Positions 10,701 through 20,800 of a stretch of DNA of 64,000 nt are shown here, in pieces. Each line of letters opens with the position of its first letter. Positions within the stretch are counted from its first letter, which is position 1. The notes under the pieces were generated by a model. That model was not told the origin of the DNA, did no database searches, and saw only the letters and a list, made by a program, of their open reading frames with translations. A program made the translations under genes and the position numbers. The DNA is taken from positions 183,531,253 to 183,595,252 of the forward strand of contig OV884060.1 of assembly GCA_930367215.1 (NCBI GenBank). The letters are read 5' to 3'. Source of the DNA: Pollenia angustigena. Lineage: Eukaryota > Arthropoda > Insecta > Diptera > Polleniidae.

Positions 10701-10942
10701 ATTATTAGTTTTAAAATTACAGTACATAATTGGGGTATTCACAAGGTGATAGCACACCTGTTATATTGTCATAATGTTCTAACATTTTACAATGGTTTAA
10801 AAATATTGTTGTTGCTTTGTAAACAGAAAGTGTCTTAAATTAATAGGACGTTGCTTGCTATGTTTATTGTGCTGTCGTAATTAATCAGAAGAGACCAGAG
10901 CTGAGCGGCTGAGCCTTACCGCGTTAGCTCTTGTAGCCGTCG

Positions 10943-10981
10943 CACAGTAGCGCCCGTAGAGCAAACGAGGTTGCAAAAATC
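10943..10981 (+). repeat. Transib left terminal inverted repeat
   Basis: Heptamer CACAGTA (10943-10949), a 23-base spacer, then the nonamer-like GCAAAAATC (10973-10981). The arrangement parallels a 23-bp recombination signal sequence. Confidence 0.88.
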
Positions 10982-11582
10982 AAAATTTTCATGAGCACCG
11001 ACGAAGTTTTGAATAAACTCATGTTATAGGAAACTTTTCAACGATTTCAAATCTGCCACTCTTAATAATATCACATTTTTAGTTTAGAAGATATAGCCGT
11101 TCAAAGTTGACCGACTTTCGGTTTTCAAAAAAACACACAATTTTTAGTAAATTTGTTGCGATTTCAGGTGTAATATCACGAAAAATAGGTAACGAATCGC
11201 CTTATTTTTTGTTTGTATTGATTGATGCATTTATTAAATGTGTAATGATAAAAAAAAAATGAACTGTTTGCTTTGTGTTTCTCCTGGTAAATCACTATTT
11301 AAAAACTATCCGTTTTTTCACTATTTTTCAACTTTGACGGAAAATAACAAAAATCTATATTTTTCTATATTTGCCATATTTGCAAAATCTGTTCTTTGAT
11401 TATTTCTTTACATAATTCAAAAATTTTATCTGCCCGTACGTGCCCGTTTGGCTTCTAGAGGTAAAAAAGGTTAAAAAGACATGGTTGCAGAAATTGTATG
11501 ACAGTAGTTTGATCTAAAATCTAAAAAAACTACTCATTGAAATTAGCAGGTACGTACCTCACTTAAACAATACTTTGGCGTA

Positions 11583-12029
11583 CAAATGGTCAAGAACAAT
11601 ATTGACTACAGGTAGGCACAAATCTTATTTGGACACGTGCATAATATCAAAATTGCATTATTCAGCCTAATTCCATTTGTATGCAGGGAACAGGTAAATT
11701 TTTCGGCATGGTAGCATAAGCCTATATATTGCAAATGGTCAAGAACAATATTGACTACAGGTAGGCACAAATCTTATTTGGACACGTGCATAATATCAAA
11801 ATTGCATTATTCAGCCTAATTCCATTTGTATGCAGGGAACAGGTAAATTTTTCGGCATGGTAGCATAAGCCTATATATTGCAAATGGTCAAGAACAATAT
11901 TGACTACAGGTAGGCACAAATCTTATTTGGACACGTGCATAATATAAAAATGCATTATTCAGCCTAAATCCATATGTATGTAGGGAACAGGTACATTTTT
12001 CGGCATGGTAGCATAAGCCTATATATTGC
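11583..12029 (+). repeat. Three 149-bp tandem repeats in the Transib 5' region
   Basis: Units start at 11583, 11732 and 11881 with CAAATGGTCAAGAACAATAT. The first two units are nearly identical; the third has small changes near 11944-11996. Each unit contains ACAG|GTAGGC and TTTGTATGCAG|GG, which resemble a splice donor and acceptor about 75 bp apart. Whether they are used is unknown. The array ends 88 bp before the likely start codon. Confidence 0.93.
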
Positions 12030-12116
12030 AAAATAAGCATAATGCCTGGATTAGTCTACGACTGAAAGTTGGCGCAACAATTACTGAAACCATTAAACAA
12101 TTTAAGTACTGAAAAC

Positions 12117-14120
12117 ATGGCGTTGAACAATTTTAAATTATTTGAACTGTTTAGAAAGTCAACCACACCAAATTTTTTCACGGAAGCTGCTTTAGAAGAA
12201 CTTGATAGCTTATACGGAAATATTGAGAGAAGCGAAATTATAAAAAATAATTTTTATCTGATATATGCAAATATTAAGGCAAAATGGGTGAAATCTAATC
12301 GAACCATTCAGAACTTCAACTCCAAATACGAGGACTGGCTTAATGAAGATACCATCCTGGATATATTGGCAGTAGATAAACCCACCACATCAACCAGAGG
12401 AGCAAAAGGAAGGCCAAAAAAAAGTATTGAGGAGTGTTCAATTTTCACAAGAAAGAGGAAACTTGCCGATGCCACCAATGACTTGACCACGAAGCAATTA
12501 TCGGAAGCGCTGTCTATTAAATTTACAAAGGATAGTGAAAGAGTTAGGTCGCACATAACCAAATCTGTTGCTGATGCAAGCCCACTGCGACTAAAAAGGA
12601 TTAAGGAAAGCATTCCCACGCCCACAAACGCACACATTAAAAAGTATGGTTCCGAAGAAGCCTTGGCCTTGTTTATGGACTTAGAACTTTCCAAAGAGAA
12701 ATATGAGAAACTACGGGCATCTTTAACGCGACACGGCGCTGACGTTTTACCCGGATACAAGCATATTACGCAAGCCAAAATAAATTCACGACCACTGCAT
12801 ACGGAATTTACGGAAGTCTCTGCGAAAGCCAATCTGCAGGATCTCATGGGCCATACAGCAAAACGGTTGTTGGAGAGTCTTCCTGAAAATGAGGTGAAAA
12901 TTCTTCCTGAGAAGTTGACATTGATCAGCAAATGGGGCTGCGATGGATCATCCGGACAAAGCGTTTATAAGCAAAGGATATCTTCCGATGACGCTACAAT
13001 ATCGGACGGAAATATGTTTATGGCATCTGTTGTTCCTTTGCGGCTTAAATCGGATGTTTCCCTTCACTGGAAAAATCCACGTCCGTCATCAGTGCATTAT
13101 TGCCGACCAATAATGTTTCAGTTTGCAAGGGAATCGGCAGAACTCATAAGGACCACGGTGAAGGACATTGAAGAACAAATAAGCAAGATTAAGCCTACAA
13201 AGCTGCAAATTGGAGAAGGAAAATATATTGAATGCAATTACGAGTTCCATCTGACCATGGTTGACGGAAAAGTCGTAAACGAACTGACAGGAACAACCTC
13301 AACAATGTCATGCCCGATTTGCAAAAAGAGTCAGAAGAACTTTGGTAATTTAAACGATTCTACAAATGAGGAGAATTACGAATATGGAATGTCACCATTG
13401 CACGCAAGGATAAGGTGTATGGAATTCTTGCTAAAACTGGCGTATACCCTACCACAAGAGGAGGAAAACTTCGATGAAAATACATCAATAAAGGATAAGG
13501 AAAAGATCAGAAAGAAGCAAATACAGGATGCTTTTTTTAAACAAGTTGGACTAAAAGTAGACTGTCCCAAGCACGGATACGGTAACTCAAACGATGGAAA
13601 CACTTCTAGGAGATTTTTTGAAAATGATGAGGCAGTAACTAGAATCACTGGAATTGACAATCAAATCGTGAAAAGATTGGGAACGATCTTGGATGTTTTA
13701 AACTGCAAAGAAAATGTCAATTCTACAAAATATGGAGAATATGCGTCGAAAACTGCATCTCTTTTAGCAGAAATGTATCCACAGAAGAAGTTGACCCCGA
13801 CCGTCCATAAAATATTGGCGCATGGCAAAGATATAATTGAGTACCAGTCTTTGCCAATTGGAGAGCTTTCTGAAGAAGCACAGGAGTCTCTTAACAAATT
13901 TTATAAAAAATATAGATTGCAGAACACATTCAAAGCATCAAGGGTAAGGCAAAATGAGGACCTCTTCAACATGTTGGCAGCATCTTCCGATCCACTTATA
14001 TCTTCCCTGCGGCATGTGAAGTCACGAATAGAGTTAGAAAATAATTATAGTTTAGAAATGGTTAGTCTTTTAGATATACCTTCTCTTACGAACTGTGATG
14101 AATATTTTACAGAAAATTGA
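12117..14120 (+). CDS. Transib transposase
   Basis: 667 residues from the ATG at 12117. The open frame extends 16 codons upstream (12069) without an ATG, so an upstream spliced exon is possible. Family features visible: the N-terminal-third stretch EEALALFMDLELSKEKYEKL, typical of Transib; WGCDGSSGQSVYK at about residue 293, carrying the first catalytic Asp; MVDGKVVNELT followed by CPIC, a zinc-binding pair; SPLHARIRCMEFLL; HKILAHGKDII; and SEEAQESLNKFYKKYR, aligning with the RAG1 region that holds the catalytic Glu. The enzyme would nick and hairpin DNA at CAC ends and paste the element, as RAG1 does. No stop or frameshift was found and the length fits the family. The position of the second Asp is assigned by analogy only. 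Confidence 0.93.
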   Translation: MALNNFKLFELFRKSTTPNFFTEAALEELDSLYGNIERSEIIKNNFYLIYANIKAKWVKSNRTIQNFNSKYEDWLNEDTILDILAVDKPTTSTRGAKGRPKKSIEECSIFTRKRKLADATNDLTTKQLSEALSIKFTKDSERVRSHITKSVADASPLRLKRIKESIPTPTNAHIKKYGSEEALALFMDLELSKEKYEKLRASLTRHGADVLPGYKHITQAKINSRPLHTEFTEVSAKANLQDLMGHTAKRLLESLPENEVKILPEKLTLISKWGCDGSSGQSVYKQRISSDDATISDGNMFMASVVPLRLKSDVSLHWKNPRPSSVHYCRPIMFQFARESAELIRTTVKDIEEQISKIKPTKLQIGEGKYIECNYEFHLTMVDGKVVNELTGTTSTMSCPICKKSQKNFGNLNDSTNEENYEYGMSPLHARIRCMEFLLKLAYTLPQEEENFDENTSIKDKEKIRKKQIQDAFFKQVGLKVDCPKHGYGNSNDGNTSRRFFENDEAVTRITGIDNQIVKRLGTILDVLNCKENVNSTKYGEYASKTASLLAEMYPQKKLTPTVHKILAHGKDIIEYQSLPIGELSEEAQESLNKFYKKYRLQNTFKASRVRQNEDLFNMLAASSDPLISSLRHVKSRIELENNYSLEMVSLLDIPSLTNCDEYFTEN

Positions 14121-14400
14121 AAAAATAAATTTAAAAAAAAATAATTTTTTTTTTAATTTGTTGGGTAATAATTTAAAACATAAAAACCTAAAGAAAAAAA
14201 ATAAAAACAATCTAAAAATGTAAAAATAATTTTTTTTAGTTACCATAAAATTGATTTTTCTACTAATTTTAACTTTGATAACCCATAATTAGGCCCCTAC
14301 AGAGCGTAGCACCCTTTCCAAACGCTCATTTCATAGGCTGAACAGTTATCTATCATATGCTGTTTAAACTGTTCAATTATCTTATTCGGTTCAAAAGATA

Positions 14401-14439
14401 TGATTTTTGCAACGAAAAAACTCAAATGGCGCCACTGTG
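14401..14439 (-). repeat. Transib right terminal inverted repeat
   Basis: Read inward on the minus strand: CACAGTG, the canonical RSS heptamer, a 22-base spacer, then GCAAAAATC. Its outer edge abuts the CGTCG target duplication at 14440-14444. Confidence 0.9.
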
Positions 14440-14824
14440 CGTCGCCGTTGATGATATCATTTTATCCGGCTAACATTTGACCTGCGGCTAGCAATTTTTG
14501 CAACAAATCACTTGCGGCGTCAAATAAGATCGGCTTATGACTCTGCTGTTTGGTAAACAAACGAAATAAAATTTATTTCTGATTTGCGTCTGCAAAATGG
14601 AAAATAGTCAGGTAAAATCTAATTTAATTTATTAATTCATGGAAAAGAATTAAAAAATATTTTGATGTTAGGTAATTATATATTTTTTATATTTGTTTTA
14701 AATCAGCTGATTTAAATTCAAAATAGCATACTAAATTATGAGGGGTTGTTCATAACAGTCGTATTTTTTCATGTTATTATTTTAAGACATATGACTTTAT
14801 GACACCTTGTGAATCCCCCAAATA

Positions 14825-14835
14825 TTTATTTTATT
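14825..14835 (-). terminator. Polyadenylation signals of the UGT gene
   Basis: Two overlapping AATAAA hexamers on the minus strand (14830-14825 and 14835-14830) lie about 50 bp after the UGT stop codon, a usual distance for 3' end formation. AT-richness lowers the specificity. The rest of 14445-14884 shows no feature. Confidence 0.5.
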
Positions 14836-14884
14836 AAAATTATAACTTATTCATAAAATATTCTAATTGGACAACAAATTTATT

Positions 14885-17800
14885 TTACTGTGTCTTAGAC
14901 TTGACATGATTACGCTTACGATTAAAGATCATACGTAAGGCAGCCCATAATAATACTAGTGCCAATGCAATACAAGTCACTACAAAAACAATCACATCTA
15001 ATAAATAGAACTGATACCATTTAAGATCTAAGCCTGCCGATCTTAACTGTGCGGCTCCATTATGACGTATAACATACTCTATCCAATACATGGCCGTTTC
15101 ACGAGCTCCCAAAGGACGATCATGGAAAATATTTGAGATCCTTTTAATGTTATTGCGATAGTAGGGATCGTGCAGTAATTTATCTAGAGAATCCTTCAAC
15201 ATTTCTTTGGTTATATCGGGAAAATGCAAACTAATGGCATAACCATTTTGTACTGCCTTGCGCATATTCAAATGTTGATCGCAATAGATCGGCATACCCA
15301 ACATGGGTACGGCATAATGAACACCCTCCTGAGTGCCAAATAAGCCACCGTGAGTAATAAATACTTTGACATTAGCATGAGCCAAAATATCGGATTGTGG
15401 TAACCAGGATTTGATCATAACATTTTTCGGTAAGTTGGTTATGCTTTCGTTTTCGAATTTCCAAAGTATGCGCTGTTTCATGGAAGCGAAGACCTCAAGG
15501 AATATTTTAAGTTTTTCGGCGGGCATATCTTTCGATTGGACATTGCTGCCTGTTGAAGAAAAAAGGGATTTAATAAAATTTGTATTATTAAAAAAAAGGA
15601 AATGTTTACCTAAACTGAAATAAATTGCTCCATTTTCAGCTCCATCTAAGAAAGTTTTTATATCGTTAGGCAATTTCTTGGGTGGATAGATGTGCATGCC
15701 TCCAATAGGTACCATGCTGGCTATGGTGGGTCTAGAGGTGGTTAATGGTGTATGACTATTAAGCAGCATAACTGAAATATTTTTCTCCATATGGGAAACC
15801 GGTGGTATATCAACTAAGGAATAGAATAGAATTTATATATGTATTGATTTCCAATGGAATTTGAACAGATTTACTGCCTGTATTTGGAATTTTACTTAAA
15901 ATTTATATTTAAAACAAGAACAAATTTGAATTTTTATGGTGGTTTCAATGCAAATTCCCAAACGAAAATTTTTATTTCTATTTAAAAGAAACACGAAAGT
16001 TAGTGTTCCACTTAAGTTAATAGCCATAATTTGTGGAATTGTTCACCAATTAATCAAAAATAAAATTTGTTTTATTAAAAATTTAATCAAGTGAATAAAA
16101 TGTTTAGTCAAGTAAATGAAACGTTTAATCATGTTAAATTAATAGATTATTTCCATATATTATCCAACGAAATTGTATCTCCTTAATTAATTATGATTTT
16201 AGGCGTACTAAACTGTTTTCCGGTAGTAGGGTTTATATGGGGTCTAAGGTAAATTACACTGCTTTACAAATTTTTAATTTGGAAAATTACCAAGAACGCC
16301 ACGTGCCTAGATAAGTTAATTTTGACCTCCTGAACACGAAAAACGCTGTAATTTTTTTTTCAATAGTTTAGTTTTTTAGATAACGGTACTTTTGTGTTTT
16401 TCGGTGTATGGTCCCACTCAAACCCTTGTGGAGCCCAACCGAAAAGTCCGATCGAAATAAATGGCATATCGTTGGAAAGGTAATTGAATGTCTTTTCCGT
16501 CGATATGCTAAGAATTTTTATCTGATAAGAATTGGCTGAGTTATGGCACCTCAAATTTGCCTATTTTTTACGTTTTTTTCAAAATTTTTCAATTTTATTT
16601 CGTTTTTTTTCTACGTTATAGTAAATATCTGGAATGTTTTATTTTTTAACCAAATAGTTTATTTTGTTACCAACATTTTAAGCGTAATTTGAAAAAAATC
16701 GGATGAAAAATAAAGTTTTTATTAAGGATTTTGTGGAACGACAATGTTAATTGGCCGCCACAATAATCTGATTTGACACCGTTCGACTTCATTCTTTGGG
16801 GATAGTTAAAAGAAAAAATGTATTTTAATAAGCCAAAAACAATTCAATAGCTAAAGGATAAGATAATTCGGCAAATTAACGACATTAAACCTCAATTAAG
16901 TCTCAGAGTCACTTAAAATATGGACAATCGGATAGAGGTATGACACCGAAGGCCTGGCGAGCATTTGAGTGGGACCATACACCGAAAAACACAAAAGTAC
17001 CGTTATCTAAAAAACTAAACTATTGAAAAAAAAAATTACAGCGTTTTTCGTGTTCAGGAGGTCAAAATTAACTTATCTAGGCACGTGGCGTTCTTCGTAA
17101 TTTTTGGCTGTAAACCAGTGTTATGAACCGATCGTCACGAAATTTCACAGTGTTATTTCTAGTCCTAAAAAAATGTGACGTACCAAATTTTGTTACGATA
17201 GCGTTATTTTTTACGGTTTTAGGCGTACTAAACTGTTTTCCAGGAGAAGTGTTTATATGGGGCTTAAGGTAAATTATGGACAGCTCTTCACGAAATTTAA
17301 CAGTCAAATAAAACAAATTTTTGTAAAATCTTATCTCATTCCGTGCCTTGTTCCAGCATTTATGTTATTTATTGTAACAAAATTATCAATATTTTTAGGT
17401 GGTGGTTCCACATTTTGATTCATAGCTCTGGTCCTACTGAACCGATTTTGCTGGATTTCAATCCCAAGCTGCTTAGGATAACTACAAGCAATTTGACACC
17501 AAGTTTGTTCATTTCTTGTGATTTGTTCGAAAATGAGCGTGTTTTCAACAGACGGACATGGCTAAATCGACTTAGAATAACTCAAGGACCCAGAATTTAT
17601 ACACTTTGTCTGAGATGAATAATAAAAAAGTTTCACACGGAATGACAAACTTAATATACCCTCTTCACAACTAATTGTGGTGGAGGGTATAAAAATTAAA
17701 TTTGATGAACTCAAGCCTAATTAAAGAATATAAAAAATTAAAAGTTCAACTAAAATCAAAATTGTTCTTAGAATCAAAATTATTTTTCAGTGTTGTGAAA

Positions 17801-20800
17801 ATTCAAAATGTATATTCTTTACAACACTGAAAAAAATGTTTCGCTTCGTTCAGTATCGTCTGAAAGAATGAGCAATAAAATTGCTTTAGAATCGAAAAAT
17901 TATTCGATCAGCACTGCCAGAATTAGTACCCAGGACGGAAATTTGTTTGACGACGTGGTAAAATTACCGATCGATTTTGCTTCTAGATACTCTATGGCCC
18001 GCGTTCACGACTTACCGGTAGCTAAAGATAGGATTTTATCGTCTGCATAAAAGTGTTCCATTATTATTATGACCGTACTCTGAAATTTTATATTTGTATT
18101 CGTAATACGCTAGATGAATTAAGGTAAAAAACAAGAAAATTGAAGACACAAACTGATTGCATATGACCCCACAGGCAGGTTCAAAAGAGAATTAAAGAAA
18201 ACCTGTTCAGCTTTACCTGACATGTCTGAATCAGCACTACCAGAACTTAGTAGATCGTGTCAGCGCTTTCTTAGGGAGGTTATTAACATGGTGGCTTAGT
18301 AAAATATGTTACCGATTTATCAAACGATATTCTAACGCTCAAGGCCTATCAGTGTGAGCTCCAAAGTGCAGGCCTGCAGTCGTATTCTGTAAAACGTTAA
18401 AGCAATACTCTATAGCTAAAAATCTATAAAGTTGATTTAGCGATTTTTGTGCATTGTTAAATTTGGCAATGCCATACAAATTTAATTCGCCGCAATTTCA
18501 GCTTTTAATGCAATCGCATAAATTTTTATACCCTCCATCACAATTAGTTGTGAAGAGGGTATATTAAGTTTGTCATTCCGTGTGAAACTTTTTTATTATT
18601 CATCTCAGACCCCATAAAGCATATATATTCTGGGTCCTTGAGTAATTCTAAGTCGATTTAGCCATGTCCTTCTGTCTGTCCGTCTGTTGAAAACACGCTC
18701 ACTTTCGAACAACTCAAAAGAAATGAACAAACTTGGTGCCGAATTGCTTGTAGTTATCCTAATCAGTTTGGGATTGAAATCCAGCAAAATCGGCTCAGTA
18801 GGACCAGAGCTATGAATCAAAATGTGGAACCACCACCTAAAAAAATTGATAATTTTGTTACAAAAAATAACATAAATGGTGGAACAAGGCACGGAATGAG
18901 ATAAGATTTTGCAAAAATTTGTTTTATTTGACTGGAAATCACGCTGTTAAATTTCGTGAAGATCCGTCCATAATTTACCCTAAGCCCCATATAAACACTA
19001 CTCCTGGAAAACCGTTTAGTACGCCTAAAACCGTAAAAAATAACGCTATCGTAACAAAATTTGGTACGTCACATTAGGACTAGAAATAACACTGTGAAAT
19101 TTCGTGATGATCGGTCCATAATTTACCCTAGGCCCCATATAAACCCTACTACCGGAAAACAGTTTAGTCGCCTAAAATCATAATTAATAACAAATCGCCA
19201 CAGTTTAAGATAACAATAATAAATAGACATCATACAGATATTATTCCTTAAACATTCGAACTGTCGGTGGAGGGTAGCAAAGATTCGGCACAGCCGAATA
19301 TAGCACTCTAAGTTGTTAAATTTTGTATTCTCTAACATGCAGTCTACAACTGATATAAAATGCTTAACTTTAACACTAATATGATGTAACCTCATCATGT
19401 TAGAAGTTTTCTCATGTTATAACACGATTGTTAATGCAAATGTTTTAACATCGCTTTTATAACATCAAGTTATAACATCAAATAATGTCAGTTGTAGACG
19501 GGCAGTAAAGTCCCAAATAAACTTATCAAAATGCTCATCAAGCATTGTGGTAGTATTAGTGAAAATATGTTTGGATGTTTCACACCGACGATGCTCGATG
19601 GAAAATTCACAATTTAGATACGACGGCGAATATAACGTCAAGCACACGTACACGAGTTAATTTGCCTGCTGGACAAGCATTTGACAAGTGTATTTGACCC
19701 TAAAGGCATTTTAGCGATCGAGATTTAGCTTTAGCTAAGCGAATTAGAGAATACGGCTGCAGGTCAGTTTTTACTAACGAGTTGCTGATAATTTGCATTC
19801 CTAGTTCTATTTTATGGAGCTTTGTTTTACTTTTAACTATAAGACTTTGCTGCATATCGCGCACCTAGTTTAAAAGTGACCCAACTCAATTTTTAAAAAA
19901 TCAAAAAAAAAAAACTGTCGTTGACCTAAAAAAAATAGTTAAAATAAATCTTTGGACCATTTAGTCGAAAATCCGTACAGATTGTGATCTAAAAAGTTTT
20001 TTTTTTAACATTTATACACAAGATAATGAGCAATTTTTAGTTGTGACACTTTTGATGATGTATTATTTGCACAATTTACCGAGTTATTTCAAGTTATGTC
20101 ACTTTAGCTGAATTCTTTTCAATTTTTGTCACCTTTGCCAAATTCTAATTTGATACAAGTCAAATTAATAGTAAACTCTAACAAAGATTTATTTTATTTA
20201 AAGTTTCACAATTCGAATTAAGAATATTAATCACTTAGCTAGTAGTGAGCTAGTCTATCAGCGCCGGAGTTGCGGGTTTGATTCCCGCCAGAGACTCTGG
20301 TTTCTTTTCTGCAGACAAGCATAGAGCTTCGGGGGATTAGCTTAGATAATTAAAACAAAAAATATTTTTTTTCAGACACAACTTAAAATAAGTCACTTTT
20401 ATGAATTGCAACTTTACTGAAACATAAAGAAAGACATAACGGTTTTTTTTAGCAGCAGCTAACAACAACACATGCACTGGTATTTTGTTTTATAGATTAA
20501 CAAGTGTATTGTGCATAGTTTAAAGGCTCAGTTAGGGGAACGTTGCTGTACCCGTAATGTACCGCACCGTACTGTAAGCACGTTGGTGCACTTATAGAAC
20601 GTTTAAAACGTGTCATATGTTTTCCCATACATAAACAAAAAGTAATTGTGTACATAAAACAAAACACACAGTGCTGGGAATCAAAAATATTCAAATGGTG
20701 ACCGTTGTGCAGAAAAGGTATCACGTGATTTAGATGGTATTAAAACAGTATTTTGTGTATGTAAAAAATGTTAATATTTATATTATAGATTTACAATAAC

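Larger units (their letters stand above)
10943..14439 (+). mobile_element. Transib DNA transposon (RAG1-related)
   Basis: 3497 bp. The ends are CACAGTAGCGCC on the left and the inverse of CACAGTGGCGCC on the right, and both carry GCAAAAATCA further in. The perfect 5-bp target duplication CGTCG occupies 10938-10942 and 14440-14444. Five-base GC-rich duplications and CAC-starting ends are hallmarks of the Transib superfamily, from which RAG1 is thought to derive. An uninterrupted transposase frame lies at 12117-14120. The element inserted 445 bp downstream of the UGT stop codon. Ends, duplication and frame are all intact, so it may be young. Confidence 0.95.
16201..17690 (+). repeat. Dispersed fly repeat in UGT intron 2, copy 1
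   Basis: It contains GGCGTACTAAACTGTTTTCC (twice, near 16202 and 17222), TTTATATGGGG and ends TAATTGTGGTGGAGGGTATA, a signature of a repeat widespread in fly genomes. Copies or relatives lie at 18532-19295 (inverted), 25700-26040, 39640-40510 and 54005-54390. It is interrupted by the inverted-repeat element at 16283-17108. Confidence 0.75.

Noticed and set aside
11583..12029. CRISPR-like array
   Set aside because: The 149-bp units are contiguous tandem repeats with no unique spacers, in a eukaryotic transposon.
12308..12931. 207-codon frame antisense to the Transib transposase
   Set aside because: A shadow of the real coding strand, which has the recognisable Transib motifs.
10850..14460. 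RAG2-like partner next to the Transib transposase (a ProtoRAG-type pair)
   Set aside because: No second frame of adequate length or kelch motifs exists between the terminal repeats on either strand.
20228..20302. Functional tRNA gene
   Set aside because: Only the T-arm pairs well; no acceptor stem or anticodon arm forms, so it is listed only as a SINE-like piece.
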